From Flavobacterium geliluteum (lineage in GTDB: Bacteria; Bacteroidota; Bacteroidia; Flavobacteriales; Flavobacteriaceae), in the NCBI RefSeq assembly GCF_017948595.1, contig NZ_JAGFBV010000008.1, positions 62,001 to 126,000 of the forward strand: a stretch of 64,000 bases of DNA, in the 5' to 3' direction. Position 1 is the stretch's first letter. The number at the start of each line of letters is the position of its first letter. Shown here piece by piece: positions 53,910 through 63,780 of the stretch. The notes beneath the pieces were generated by a model. It searched no databases and had not been told where the DNA came from. It was given only the letters and a program-made list of their open reading frames with translations. The position numbers and the translations under genes were made by a program.

Positions 53910-55451
53910 ATGAAATTAAAAGAATTTATAACAAAAACTGGAGAAATTATTTCATACAACGGAACGCCAGATCTGGATCAATTAGAGATTTTATCATCTG
54001 GTGCAGGAGATATTTGGCACAGTTCTTTTGAGCAAGGTTACAAAAATGCTTTTCCAGAATTGCTCTATCAAACGGCTGTTTTTTTCTGGTATATCAATGA
54101 TTTTGATCATCTTGACGAATGTGTGAGCTGGAGAATAAATCCCAATCAATTTGCAATTCGGAAGTCTGTTTGGGAGACTTTGGGAGGTTTTGATCCTGAC
54201 TACCAAAACCTTCAAATGCAAGCACTTGATTTTGGCTATAATGCTTTGAGGAGTTCTGCGGCGATTCCGCTTTATATAAAAGGTCTTTTTGAAGAGAAAG
54301 AGATAGCAGGAATCAATATTTCAGTAAATGATCGATATGTTTTTTTTCGAAAAAACTTCAAAATTGATCACTCAGTATTTATGTTGTATCGAGAAGGTTT
54401 TTGGAAATGGAAAGAATGGAGTGCTTTTTTTTATGCTAAGAAAAATTTCAAAAAAAGAACTGAAAAAAGACCTCTTGTAAAACCTCGCCCATTGAATGTT
54501 ATTGAAGGCAATCCAACGGTTAGTTACATCATTCCAACAATGATGCGTCAACAGTTTGCTTTACAGCTTTTAAACGATTTAGCACACCAAACGTATCCTG
54601 TTTCTCAGGTAGTGGTAATAGATGCAACTCCAGAAAATCAAAGAAATGAAAGTTTGTATGATGAAAAAAAATATCCTTTTGAGTTAATTACAAAATGGCA
54701 GGAAACAAAAGGGAGTTGCAGGGCAAGGAATGAAGCCATAGAATTATGTACGGGCGACTATATTGTTTTTGGAGATGATGATATAAGGATTCAGCCAAAT
54801 TTTATCGAAAATCATATTAGAATACTGCAAACGTACAAAGCGCATGCATCAGACGGTTTAGATGTCAGGGCAGATAATCAGGAACAAGACTTGACAGATT
54901 TGGAAAATAAATTGACACAGTTAGGTGATAAAAGATGGAAAGTAGGAATATCTCATACTTTTAATAACGCCAATACTTGTGTCAAAGCAGAGTATGTTCG
55001 AAAATTGATAGGAAATGATGTCAATTTTGATGGAGGTTATGGCGAAGATACAGATTTTGGTTTGTCTTTGGCAAAATTAGGAGTAGCACTGATTTCAAAT
55101 CCATTTTCGGTCAATTTACATTTAAAGCCAGCAACGGGAGGATATCGTTTTTGGGGCACCCAAGCTAAAATTTTAGGTAAAAAGAGAAAAGCCCAACCTT
55201 GGGAATTAGGTGTTCCTGTAAAAAGAATAAAGCCAGTTCCGAGTCCAACAATTATGTACGGAATTGTAAAACATTTTACACCTCAACAAGTCATGGAGTA
55301 CAAATACAAACATTTTTTTCTGTATCTTTTTAAAGGCTCTAAAACGGGATTTTTATATCGATTTTTGCGTTTGCCATACAAAAATTTGCAGTTTAAAAAA
55401 TCTTTGTTTTATGCTCGAAAATTAAATGAATTAGGAATTAGACACAAATAG
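53910..55451 (+). CDS. GT2-family protein with an extra N-terminal half-domain
   Basis: A 513-residue protein. Residues about 204-430 are a GT-A domain: VSYIIPTMMRQQFAL, VVIDATPENQ, FGDDDIRI (metal motif near residue 289) and GGYGEDTDFGLSLAKLG. Residues 1-190 include RINPNQFAIRKSVWETLGGFDPDYQ, which looks like the C-terminal half of another GT2 domain without its nucleotide-binding half. The C-terminal tail is basic. The N-terminal part may be an acceptor or partner-binding remnant. It lies 5 bases after the preceding gene. Confidence 0.78.
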   Translation: MKLKEFITKTGEIISYNGTPDLDQLEILSSGAGDIWHSSFEQGYKNAFPELLYQTAVFFWYINDFDHLDECVSWRINPNQFAIRKSVWETLGGFDPDYQNLQMQALDFGYNALRSSAAIPLYIKGLFEEKEIAGINISVNDRYVFFRKNFKIDHSVFMLYREGFWKWKEWSAFFYAKKNFKKRTEKRPLVKPRPLNVIEGNPTVSYIIPTMMRQQFALQLLNDLAHQTYPVSQVVVIDATPENQRNESLYDEKKYPFELITKWQETKGSCRARNEAIELCTGDYIVFGDDDIRIQPNFIENHIRILQTYKAHASDGLDVRADNQEQDLTDLENKLTQLGDKRWKVGISHTFNNANTCVKAEYVRKLIGNDVNFDGGYGEDTDFGLSLAKLGVALISNPFSVNLHLKPATGGYRFWGTQAKILGKKRKAQPWELGVPVKRIKPVPSPTIMYGIVKHFTPQQVMEYKYKHFFLYLFKGSKTGFLYRFLRLPYKNLQFKKSLFYARKLNELGIRHK

Positions 55452-55454
55452 AGT

Positions 55455-56447
55455 ATGAAATTTTCTTTAATTATTTGTACCTATATGCGTCCTGAACCGT
55501 TACTGCAATTATTGCAATCGGTTCAGAAACAGTCATTGTATCCCGATGAAATACTCATTATTGATGGTTCGATCAACGATGAAACTAAAGAAGTAATAGC
55601 GCAAAATCATTTTGAAAAGTTACAATATTTTTTAGTTACGAAAGAAAATCGAGGACTAACAAAACAGCGTAATTTCGGAATTTCGAAAGTAAATTCAGCG
55701 ATTGAAATCGTTTGTTTTTTGGATGATGATACTGTTTTAGAACCAGATTATTTTGAAATTTTACTAGGTACATATAAAAAAAATCCTGAAGCTCTCGGAG
55801 TTGGCGGGTACATTACAAATGAAGTAAAGTGGGATAAAGTAATAAGGAATTATATTCCTAAAAGTAACGAATTTTGTATTGACGAATGGAAGCGTAAAGA
55901 TGGAAGTCGTTTTGTGTTGCGAAAGAAAATTGGTTTAGATACTGATTGTCCACCAGGTTTTTCTCCTAATTTTTCTCATGGAAGGAGTATAGGTTTTTTA
56001 CCTCCCAGCAATAAAATATATGAAGTGGAACAATTAATGGGCGGTGTTTCGTCTTTTAGGAAAGTAATTTTTGACACATTTTCATTTTCTACTTATTTTG
56101 AAGGTTACGGTTTGTATGAAGATGCAGATTTTTCGCTAAGAGTATCAAAAACGGGGAAATTATATGTAAATACAGAGGCAAAATTAAGTCATTTTCATGC
56201 AGAGTCAGGAAGGCCTAACCAATATAAGTATGGTAAAATGGTAGTAAGAAACGGTTGGTATGTATGGAGAGTTAAAAATCCAAAACCAATTCTAAAAGAC
56301 CGCTTAAAATGGAATGCGATTACAATTTTACTCATAATTATAAGGTTGACAAATGTCATTACAGATAAAAATAAAAAAGCTGCATTTACAGAGTCTTTGG
56401 GCAGAATAATAGGGTGGTGGAGTCTGATTTTTAATAAACCAATATAA
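55455..56447 (+). CDS. Family 2 glycosyltransferase
   Basis: A 330-residue GT-A enzyme with FSLIICTYMRPEPLLQLL, EILIIDGSINDET, CFLDDDTVLEPDYF and GLYEDADFSLRVSKTG. The last motif likely holds the catalytic base. A hydrophobic stretch near residues 285-305 (WNAITILLIIIRLTNVI) suggests membrane association. It starts 3 bases after the preceding GT2 gene and shares its arrangement. Donor unknown. Confidence 0.86.
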   Translation: MKFSLIICTYMRPEPLLQLLQSVQKQSLYPDEILIIDGSINDETKEVIAQNHFEKLQYFLVTKENRGLTKQRNFGISKVNSAIEIVCFLDDDTVLEPDYFEILLGTYKKNPEALGVGGYITNEVKWDKVIRNYIPKSNEFCIDEWKRKDGSRFVLRKKIGLDTDCPPGFSPNFSHGRSIGFLPPSNKIYEVEQLMGGVSSFRKVIFDTFSFSTYFEGYGLYEDADFSLRVSKTGKLYVNTEAKLSHFHAESGRPNQYKYGKMVVRNGWYVWRVKNPKPILKDRLKWNAITILLIIIRLTNVITDKNKKAAFTESLGRIIGWWSLIFNKPI

Positions 56448-56460
56448 AGGAAATTAACGA

Positions 56461-57597
56461 ATGAGTTCTTCAATTATTAAATTTGCAATAATCACTCATG
56501 TAAATCACATTCAAAATCAAATGAAATTTTTTGGCTATGCACCTTATATGCGCGAAATGAATATTTGGTTAAAATATGTTGATGAACTAATTGTTGTTGC
56601 ACCCTTAAAAGATAATAATCCTTCAGTAATCGATCATTTTTATCAGCATCATATCATCGATTTTAGAAAGGTTCCCGATTTTAATGTAACGAGTCTAAAA
56701 AACATTTTTTTTTCGGTATTCAAATTGCCAATTATTTTTTGGCAGATTTTTAAGGCTATGAAAAATGCAAATCACATTCATTTGCGATGCCCTGGAAATA
56801 TTGGATTGATAGGTTGTGTAGTACAAATATTTTTTCCTCATAAAATGAAAACGGCTAAATATGCCGGAAATTGGGATCCAGGGAGCAAACAACCTTGGAC
56901 ATACAAATTGCAAAAGTATATTTTGAGCAATACTTTTTTGACTCGAAATATGCAGGTTTTGGTTTACGGAGAATGGGAAAATCAAACAAGTAATATAAAA
57001 CCATTTTTTACAGCCACTTATTCAGAGAATGAAAAAAAAGTCGTAATAAAAGAAAATTTTAAAACTAAAATACAGTTTGTTTTTGTTGGAAGTTTGGTAT
57101 CCGGTAAAAACCCTATGTATGCAATTCAATTAATTGAGAAGTTAAAAAATAAAGGAAAAAATGTTGTTTTAAATGTGTACGGAAATGGTACTGAAAGTAC
57201 AGTTCTGGAAGAATATATTAAAACACATCAATTAGAAAATACTATTTTTTTGCACGGTAATCAAAACCAGGAAATTGTTAAAACGGCCTATCAAAAAAGC
57301 CATTTTGTCTTATTGCCGTCAAAAAGCGAAGGTTGGCCCAAGGCCATTGCTGAGGGAATGTTTTGGGGTTGTGTTCCTATTGCAACCAAGGTTTCTTGTG
57401 TACCATACATGCTTGATTTTGGTAATCGCGGCATTTTATTAGAGATGAATCTGGATAAAGATGTTCTTCAACTAGAAAAAATAGTTGAAGATGAGAAAAT
57501 TTTTATGATCATGAGCCAACTAGCAAAAGATTGGTCGCAAATATATACCACAGATGTTTTTGAAACTGAAATCAAAAAGCTTTTAGAAAAAAGATGA
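56461..57597 (+). CDS. Family 4 glycosyltransferase
   Basis: A 378-residue GT-B enzyme with IHLRCPGNIGLIGCV, YAGNWDPGSKQPWTYKLQKY in the acceptor domain, QFVFVGSLVSGKNPMYAIQL and the donor motif SEGWPKAIAEGMFWGCVPI (E-x7-E). It ends at a 4-base overlap with the next GT4 gene. The YAGNWDP pattern is common in transferases that work on lipid-linked repeat units. Donor unknown. Confidence 0.87.
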   Translation: MSSSIIKFAIITHVNHIQNQMKFFGYAPYMREMNIWLKYVDELIVVAPLKDNNPSVIDHFYQHHIIDFRKVPDFNVTSLKNIFFSVFKLPIIFWQIFKAMKNANHIHLRCPGNIGLIGCVVQIFFPHKMKTAKYAGNWDPGSKQPWTYKLQKYILSNTFLTRNMQVLVYGEWENQTSNIKPFFTATYSENEKKVVIKENFKTKIQFVFVGSLVSGKNPMYAIQLIEKLKNKGKNVVLNVYGNGTESTVLEEYIKTHQLENTIFLHGNQNQEIVKTAYQKSHFVLLPSKSEGWPKAIAEGMFWGCVPIATKVSCVPYMLDFGNRGILLEMNLDKDVLQLEKIVEDEKIFMIMSQLAKDWSQIYTTDVFETEIKKLLEKR

Positions 57598-58679
57598 GAA
57601 TAGTACAAATTATAGACTCATTAGAAGCAGGAGGAGCAGAGCGAATGGCCGTAAATTATGCCAATGCTTTGGTCGGTAGAATTGCATTTTCGGGATTAGT
57701 GGTTACCCGAAAAGAAGGAATCTTAAAAAAACAATTAGATGCAAAGGTTTCGTATTTATTTCTTAAAAAAACAAAAAGTATTGACTTTGGAGCAGTTTTT
57801 AGGCTTAGGAAATTTATAAAAGACAACAAAATCGATTTTATTCATGCTCATAGTTCCTCTTTTTTTATTGCTGTTTTGGTAAAAATAACTTTTCCAAAAA
57901 TACAAATCATTTGGCATGATCATTATGGTATTTCACAGGATTTGAACGCAAGAAAAAATATAAGTTTAAAAATTGGTTCACTATTTTTTGCAGGAAGTAT
58001 TGCAGTTAATCTAGCACTAAAAAAATGGGCAGAATCTTATCTCTGGTCATCAAATATCGTTTATTTTTCTAATTTTATAATGAGTTCTTTTTTCTCAGAC
58101 GAAGAGTTACCTTTACAAGGTGTTGATGATAAAAGAATTATATGTGTAGCAAATCTTCGGGAGCAAAAAAATCATAAATTATTAATTAGCGCCGCTAATA
58201 TAATCTGTAAAAAATATCCCGACTGGACTTTTCACTTGTTTGGAAAAGATTTTGAAGATGATTATTCTAAAGAGATTATGAATCTAATTCTAAATTTAAA
58301 ATTAAAGAATAATGTCTTTTTTTACGGAACAACAGAGCATGTTGTTTCGGCATTAAAACAATGCAATATTGCAGTTTTGTCTTCATTGTCAGAGGGACTT
58401 CCTTTGGCTATTTTAGAATATGGTAGGTGTAAAATGCCTGTGGTTGCAACAAATGTTGGGGAAGTTTCAAGTGTAATCAATTCTGGAAAAGAAGGTTTGG
58501 TGGTTGAATCAGATAATTTGGAACAATTTTCAAATTCGATTATTAAATTCATAGAAAATGAAGAGTATAGAAATAAAATGGGAGAAGCTTTGTTTAGAAA
58601 AATTGAATTAAGTTTTAGTGAGCAATCTATTATTAAAGAATACCTATATTGGCTGAATTCTTTGAGTAATTTTAGATAA
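57594..58679 (+). CDS. Family 4 glycosyltransferase
   Basis: A 361-residue GT-B enzyme with the classical RIVQIIDSLEAGGAERMAVN start, IHAHSSSFF, ICVANLREQKNHKLLI and the donor motif SEGLPLAILEYGRCKMPVV with E-x7-E, then NVGEVSSVI. It is a complete cytoplasmic retaining transferase. It overlaps the previous gene by ATGA and lies just upstream of the ligase/polymerase-like gene, so it may add the last sugar of the unit. Confidence 0.9.
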   Translation: MRIVQIIDSLEAGGAERMAVNYANALVGRIAFSGLVVTRKEGILKKQLDAKVSYLFLKKTKSIDFGAVFRLRKFIKDNKIDFIHAHSSSFFIAVLVKITFPKIQIIWHDHYGISQDLNARKNISLKIGSLFFAGSIAVNLALKKWAESYLWSSNIVYFSNFIMSSFFSDEELPLQGVDDKRIICVANLREQKNHKLLISAANIICKKYPDWTFHLFGKDFEDDYSKEIMNLILNLKLKNNVFFYGTTEHVVSALKQCNIAVLSSLSEGLPLAILEYGRCKMPVVATNVGEVSSVINSGKEGLVVESDNLEQFSNSIIKFIENEEYRNKMGEALFRKIELSFSEQSIIKEYLYWLNSLSNFR

Positions 58680-58696
58680 AATATTTAAAAAAATAA

Positions 58697-60046
58697 ATGA
58701 AAAACACTCCATTGTCTTATGGCTATCTACTTATAATTCATGCCGCAATTGCTTTGACAGTTTTTGCAATACCTTTTTTGTCTAAAATCTACGCTCTTTT
58801 AATACCTATTATTGGCTTTTTTATTGTTTTTAAAACCAAAAACAGAAATAACGAAGTTCTTCTGATTGCTGGTTATCTGGTAGGAGTTGAAGTTTTTCTC
58901 CGCATGACGGGTGGAAATTTTAACAATGAGTATATAAAGGTCACTGTGATTATCTTTATGCTTATCGGCATGATGTACAGCAACTTCTCTGTCAATGGTA
59001 TGATTTATGCCGTCTTTATACTTCTTTTGGTGCCAGGAATTTTAATAACTACAATAACGGCCGATTTTAATACAGATATCAAGAAAGCGTTAGTTTTTAA
59101 TTTGTCGGGAGCAGTTTGTTTGGGGATTTCCTCCATATATATGTATAATAGGAGAATTGTATTTTCTGATTTACAAAATATTCTGGTAGCGATGGGACTT
59201 CCCGTAATCACTACAACTATTTATTTGTTTTTATACAATCCAAGTGTTCAGGGTGTTGTGACGGGGACGCAGTCTAACTTTGAAACTTCTGGGGGGTTTG
59301 GTCCTAATCAGGTATCTACTATTTTAGGTTTAGGGATTTTTGTTTTTTTTACACAATTAGTGCTGTTTTCAAAAACTAAAAAAGAAATTTTCTTAAATAT
59401 TATATTATTTGTTTTGGTGAGTTACAGAGGAATCGTGACTTTCTCCAGAGGCGGGATTATTACCGGAGTGGTGATGATTTGCGCTCTTTTAGCAATCTTG
59501 TATTTGTTTTCTTCGTCAAAAAGTAAAGGGAAGTTGGGTTTTGTAATTCTCTTGACATTTATAATGGGTCTTGGTATTTGGGTATATAGTTCGGTGCAGA
59601 CTTCGGGATTAATTAATAAACGATATGCCAATGAAGATTCGAGAGGTAGAACGAAGAAAGATCGTCTGGGAGGTCGCGAATTAATCATGCAGGACGAGTT
59701 CAAACTTTTTATTGATAACCCTGTCATGGGTATTGGAGCAGGTATGGGAAAGCAATTTAGGAAAGAAACATTTGGTGGAGAAGTTGCCTCACATAATGAA
59801 ATCTCAAGGATGTTAAGTGAGCATGGAATATTTGGTATCTTAGGACTTTTATTGCTTTTTATAACACCTTTTGCTGTTTATATCAATAATCGACAGCATT
59901 TGTATTTTTTGTCGTTTTATTTTTTTTGGTTATTGACAATAAATCATGCTTCAATGCGTACCGCAGCACCAGCGTTTATTTATGCTCTAACACTTCTTTG
60001 GGTAGAAATTAGAGTTCCGAAAAAAGGTGAAAATTCGCTAAACTAA
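58697..60046 (+). CDS. O-antigen ligase/polymerase (WaaL/Wzy family) membrane protein
   Basis: A 449-residue protein with about 11-12 membrane helices. It has the Wzy_C-type TFSRGGIITG motif near residue 250 and a periplasmic loop containing GRELIMQDEFKLF and GIGAGMGKQF, with ASHNEISRMLSEHG near the end. The His in the SHNE segment is a hallmark of O-antigen ligases and related polymerases. It could join the glycan to lipid A-core (WaaL) or polymerise a second repeat unit. The window has another Wzy-like protein at 13979. Confidence 0.85.
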   Translation: MKNTPLSYGYLLIIHAAIALTVFAIPFLSKIYALLIPIIGFFIVFKTKNRNNEVLLIAGYLVGVEVFLRMTGGNFNNEYIKVTVIIFMLIGMMYSNFSVNGMIYAVFILLLVPGILITTITADFNTDIKKALVFNLSGAVCLGISSIYMYNRRIVFSDLQNILVAMGLPVITTTIYLFLYNPSVQGVVTGTQSNFETSGGFGPNQVSTILGLGIFVFFTQLVLFSKTKKEIFLNIILFVLVSYRGIVTFSRGGIITGVVMICALLAILYLFSSSKSKGKLGFVILLTFIMGLGIWVYSSVQTSGLINKRYANEDSRGRTKKDRLGGRELIMQDEFKLFIDNPVMGIGAGMGKQFRKETFGGEVASHNEISRMLSEHGIFGILGLLLLFITPFAVYINNRQHLYFLSFYFFWLLTINHASMRTAAPAFIYALTLLWVEIRVPKKGENSLN

Positions 60047-60061
60047 TTTCTATTTTTATAA

Positions 60062-60069
60062 TACATTTG
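60062..60069 (+). promoter_or_regulatory. Putative -7 promoter box TACATTTG
   Basis: TACATTTG fits TAnnTTTG and lies 33 bases before the start of the polyprenyl glycosylphosphotransferase gene. The gap of 56 bases holds nothing else recognisable. It suggests separate control of this initiating enzyme. Confidence 0.45.
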
Positions 60070-60102
60070 CCTTAATTATAGACTCGGAATAAATTTAAAA
60101 AA

Positions 60103-61491
60103 ATGCTTTCAAACAATAAAATGCATTTCGAAATTTCAGAAAGAAAAGTATTACTTCATATTTTTGATGCTTTTTTTGTTCTGGGCAGTTTGCATTTATT
60201 GAGTTTAATAGTAGAGTTTCACTATTTCAAATTTTCTTTAGAAAATTATTACTGGGAAGCTGTTTTAGTGCTTTATTTATTCCTGTTCGGGACCATTTTT
60301 GAAATGTACAATCTGCAAGTAGCAAGCAATCAATTTCAGATTCTCAAAAGCACTATATTTACCACAACATCAACAGTTATTGTCTATTTACTTACACCGG
60401 TTTTGTCTCCCGAACTTCCAAAACACAGGATTGCCATCCTGACATTTTATCTTACCGTGCTTTTTGCGTTATTAATTTGGAGAAGTATTTATGTCTATTT
60501 TTTAGCATCCTATCGGTTTTTACAAAACGTAGTTTTAATTTGTGATCAAAATCAGGTAGAAGAGTTGGTGCTAGGTCTGGAAAGTGTTGATCCGCATTAT
60601 AAAATAATAGGATTTGTGAATTCAGATTCTTCCGTAGATAAAAAAAATCATTACATAAAAGAAGTCAATAAAACAGATTTAAAGGTTTTTGTAAAAAATA
60701 ATAATGTTTCAGAAATCATTATAGCCTCGCAAAAAACGGACGGAATTACTCCAGATTTATACCAGCAATTATTACATCTTTTAGAATCTGGAAATGTAAT
60801 ACGCGAGTACACGCAAGTGTACGAAAGCAAAACCCAACGCATTCCCGTGCAATACATAGCACGAGATTTTTATCGCTTTTTCCCTTTTAGCCGAAACAAT
60901 CACAATAAATTATATTTATTATTAGTGCTTCTTATCGGATACATTTTTTCTTTGATTGGGATGTCGCTCTGTTTGGTTTTTATTCCTATTATTTTTGTTG
61001 GAAATTTAATCGGAAACAAAGGCCCTTTGTTTTATACGCAAGAGCGTGTTGGCAAAGACGGAGTAGTTTTCGAGATTTATAAATTCCGCACAATGGTAGC
61101 GAACTCTGAGCAAAACGGAGTTGTTTTTGCAACTTCAAATGATAAAAGAATTACTCCTTTTGGAAAGTTTTTGCGCAAAACCCGACTTGACGAATTTCCT
61201 CAATTTATCAACATTCTAAAAGGAGATATGGCTGTTATTGGCCCCAGACCAGAGCGTCCATTTTTTGTGAAAGAAATTGCCGAAATTATGCCTTTTTATG
61301 AGACGAGACATGTTATCAAACCGGGTCTTACAGGCTGGGCACAGGTAAATTATTCTTATGGAGAATCTATAGAAGAGAGTTTGATAAAGTTGCAATACGA
61401 TTTGTATTATATCAAACACAGAAGCATTTTTCTCGATCTGAGCATTACTTTAAAAACATTTACAACCATACTTTTTTATCGCGGACAATAA
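60103..61491 (+). CDS. Polyprenyl glycosylphosphotransferase (WcaJ/PssY family)
   Basis: A 462-residue initiating enzyme. The N-terminal part has four membrane helices, residues about 140-240 a soluble Rossmann-like domain, a fifth hydrophobic segment lies near 268-295, and the C-terminal catalytic domain carries ERVGKDGVVFEIYKFRTM (Lys327 begins KFRTM), RLDEFPQF, GPRPERPFF and KPGLTGWAQVNY. It transfers a hexose 1-phosphate or similar group to undecaprenyl phosphate. A second ATG 18 bases downstream is possible. It differs in fold from the WbpL-like enzyme, so the locus encodes two entry points. The gene ends 3 bases before a convergent gene. Confidence 0.94.
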   Translation: MLSNNKMHFEISERKVLLHIFDAFFVLGSLHLLSLIVEFHYFKFSLENYYWEAVLVLYLFLFGTIFEMYNLQVASNQFQILKSTIFTTTSTVIVYLLTPVLSPELPKHRIAILTFYLTVLFALLIWRSIYVYFLASYRFLQNVVLICDQNQVEELVLGLESVDPHYKIIGFVNSDSSVDKKNHYIKEVNKTDLKVFVKNNNVSEIIIASQKTDGITPDLYQQLLHLLESGNVIREYTQVYESKTQRIPVQYIARDFYRFFPFSRNNHNKLYLLLVLLIGYIFSLIGMSLCLVFIPIIFVGNLIGNKGPLFYTQERVGKDGVVFEIYKFRTMVANSEQNGVVFATSNDKRITPFGKFLRKTRLDEFPQFINILKGDMAVIGPRPERPFFVKEIAEIMPFYETRHVIKPGLTGWAQVNYSYGESIEESLIKLQYDLYYIKHRSIFLDLSITLKTFTTILFYRGQ

Positions 61492-61494
61492 TCT

Positions 61495-62634
61495 CTAAAT
61501 AATAATCGGAATTGGTTTTTTGTTGCGAAGAGCTACTCTAACCAAAACGATTCCGCTGGTGATAATCATAGGAAGTACTATCAAAAGATGTACTTTGTTG
61601 ATCATAAACAAGAAATAAACGACCAAAAATAATAAGTGCAAAACTGCAAATCGATAGGTCCATTTTTTGTTTTTAATGAGAGATAGCAAAATTAAAATCA
61701 GTAAAAAAGGACTAAATAAAAGCACATTATAATTCATTGCCAACTCCTGATGAAGTGAGTAAAATCCAACGATTATAAAAAAGATTCCGATTAGAGATAA
61801 AACAAAAAGATAGCTTTTGTCGACAATTTTGTTTTTTGCTACCGCTACAAAGGCAAGGATAAAAAGATAAGTATAAAGGTTATTCCACCATGAAAAAGGT
61901 GTTTCTTTTTCGAAATTTAAAATTGTCTTGCTTTTACTGGTTAACGGATGATTTTGAAAATTGATTTGCTCTAAGCTATTTTTCAATTCAAAAGGCAAAA
62001 ATATTTTAGTTCCCGGTTGGTCTACTTTAGTTCCGAAAATAATACTTGTTCCTAGTTTTTCATAAAAATGTCTATCAAAATAAGGAAATAAAATACTTCT
62101 GTAAGTAATAGTAGTGTCTCCTTTTTTTACAATTGCATTGCTTTTTAAAGTTTTATTGATGATGTCGACTACCATTGAAGTACAATTTTTGTCGATAAAT
62201 TTATAAGTATAGTAACGATCTTCTGAAAGTAAAGTTCGATTAAGATTAGAAAATAATTCTTGTTTCAGATTAATAGGAATTAGTAATTCTTGCTCGTAAA
62301 CGCTTCTTTTTTCATTATTATAATCGTTAATAAAATCTACGTAGGCATGCGCCGTAACAAAATATTGTAAATCTCCTTTTGCAAATTTGGCTACAAAATT
62401 TGGCGTTCTAAAATCAAAGGCACCATAATTATAAACGATATCGATATGGTTTGTTGTATCGGTAACCCGAATGGCGGTATGACCAAAATACGAATAGGTC
62501 TCGTTACCAAGTCCGCATGTTAAAATGCTTACTTTTAAATCTTTAGAAACAGGTATGTCTTGGCCAAAACCAACGCAACAACTTAGTACTAATAGTATGC
62601 TAAAAAGTGTTTTTTGAAGGAAGACTTTTTTCAT
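61495..62634 (-). CDS. DUF4105 (Lnb-like) envelope protein
   Basis: A 379-residue protein with a signal peptide (about residues 1-24), a periplasmic domain and about five C-terminal membrane helices from residue 245 onward. The DUF4105 domain shows SYFGHTAIRV (His52) and DKNCTSMV (Cys151), a His/Cys pair like that of NlpC/P60-type acyltransferases or peptidases. From memory, this domain is now linked in Bacteroides to lipoprotein N-acylation (Lnb). It is the downstream member of a likely two-gene unit with the PorV/PorQ-family gene, 34 bases apart, and converges on the polysaccharide locus. Confidence 0.85.
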   Translation of the reverse strand: MKKVFLQKTLFSILLVLSCCVGFGQDIPVSKDLKVSILTCGLGNETYSYFGHTAIRVTDTTNHIDIVYNYGAFDFRTPNFVAKFAKGDLQYFVTAHAYVDFINDYNNEKRSVYEQELLIPINLKQELFSNLNRTLLSEDRYYTYKFIDKNCTSMVVDIINKTLKSNAIVKKGDTTITYRSILFPYFDRHFYEKLGTSIIFGTKVDQPGTKIFLPFELKNSLEQINFQNHPLTSKSKTILNFEKETPFSWWNNLYTYLFILAFVAVAKNKIVDKSYLFVLSLIGIFFIIVGFYSLHQELAMNYNVLLFSPFLLILILLSLIKNKKWTYRFAVLHLLFLVVYFLFMINKVHLLIVLPMIITSGIVLVRVALRNKKPIPIII

Positions 62635-62668
62635 GATTTAAAATGTTAAGAAGTTTGTGGTTTTTAAA

Positions 62669-63739
62669 TTATTTTCTAAAGATACCTAAATCTACTTTCA
62701 AGGAAAAAATATTCGAATACAAAGCGGTACTTTGATTGCCTAAATCGGTCAAAGCGTAATCAATTTGTATGCCTTTATATTTAAAACCAAGACCAATATT
62801 GGGCTGAAAACTAAGTTTTTCGGTGCTGTCTAATTGCGTTACATTCTGAAAATTTCCAGCTCCGGCTCTTAAAAAAACGAGATCTGTATAACCAAATTCA
62901 AAGCCCACTGCCGGATCAATACTTACTATTTGAGATGAAATAATATCATTGGTTTGTTCAAAACGCATATTTAGATTGGTTGCGACCAAAAGGCTGTAAT
63001 CATTATGGAAGTCAAATTTTTTGGCCACTCCTAATTGTGCTTTGGGCAAAGTAATTTCGGTACTTTCCGGCAATTCCTGATTTTCTCCCGGAATAGCATC
63101 AGAGATTTTCTTGTATTCTTTTTCGTCAATATTCCAAATATTATATGTCGTGGTAATGTCGCGAAGCATGAGGCCAAATTTCCAATCGTTTCTTTCGAAT
63201 TGTATTCCAAAATCAAAACCAAAACCCCAGGAATTGGCAAATTTACCAATGATTCTTCGAATGATTTTAGCATTTACACCGTATTGAAAACCTTCTACAG
63301 GCAATTTTCTCGCATACGAAAAGGTAAAACCATAATCGGCAGTTGAAAATAAGCTAATTCGGTTGTAATCGATATTGCCTTGGTTGTCAATTAATTCTGT
63401 AGTGTCTAAGATGTCGTCAACTCCAAAACGAATCATCGAAATTCCCCAAGCACTTCTGTCATCAATAGGGATTGCATAACCAATGTAGTCGTACTGCGCA
63501 ATGTTGGCAAAATAATTGGCGTGCATCAATGATATTTGATGATCTTCGAGGTGCAATAAACCTGCTGGATTCCAGTAGCCCGAATTAACATCGCTGGTCG
63601 AAGCAACAACGGCATTCGACATCCCTAAGGCTGCGGCATCAACACCAATATTCATAAATTCATTCGAATATTTACGAGTTGTTTGGCTGTATTGGGCGGT
63701 ACAATAGCTAAGTAATAAAAAGACTAAAAATTTTTTCAA
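62669..63739 (-). CDS. PorV/PorQ-family outer membrane protein (PorV2-like)
   Basis: A 356-residue protein with a signal peptide (residues 1-19, cut near YSQ) followed by NIGVDAAALGMSNAVVASTSDVNSGYWNPAGLL. This is the conserved N-terminal pattern of the PorV/PorQ beta-barrel family, related to FadL, that serves type IX secretion. Alternating beta strands fill the rest, with a YALTDLG segment near the end. It does not look like canonical PorV, and PorV2 is the best name from memory. A -7 box lies 42 bases upstream, and the gene is divergent from pssA. Confidence 0.85.
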   Translation of the reverse strand: MKKFLVFLLLSYCTAQYSQTTRKYSNEFMNIGVDAAALGMSNAVVASTSDVNSGYWNPAGLLHLEDHQISLMHANYFANIAQYDYIGYAIPIDDRSAWGISMIRFGVDDILDTTELIDNQGNIDYNRISLFSTADYGFTFSYARKLPVEGFQYGVNAKIIRRIIGKFANSWGFGFDFGIQFERNDWKFGLMLRDITTTYNIWNIDEKEYKKISDAIPGENQELPESTEITLPKAQLGVAKKFDFHNDYSLLVATNLNMRFEQTNDIISSQIVSIDPAVGFEFGYTDLVFLRAGAGNFQNVTQLDSTEKLSFQPNIGLGFKYKGIQIDYALTDLGNQSTALYSNIFSLKVDLGIFRK

Positions 63740-63780
63740 CGTTTATTTTTTTGAAAACAGGGGCTTGTTTAAATTTTTAT

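Noticed and set aside
59422..59727. 101-codon minus-strand open frame inside the ligase/polymerase gene
   Set aside because: Mirror of hydrophobic membrane-helix codons in the real gene; no start signal or domain.
63035..63346. 103-codon open frame on the plus strand opposite the PorV2-like gene
   Set aside because: Opposite a well-supported beta-barrel gene and without similarity to anything recognised.
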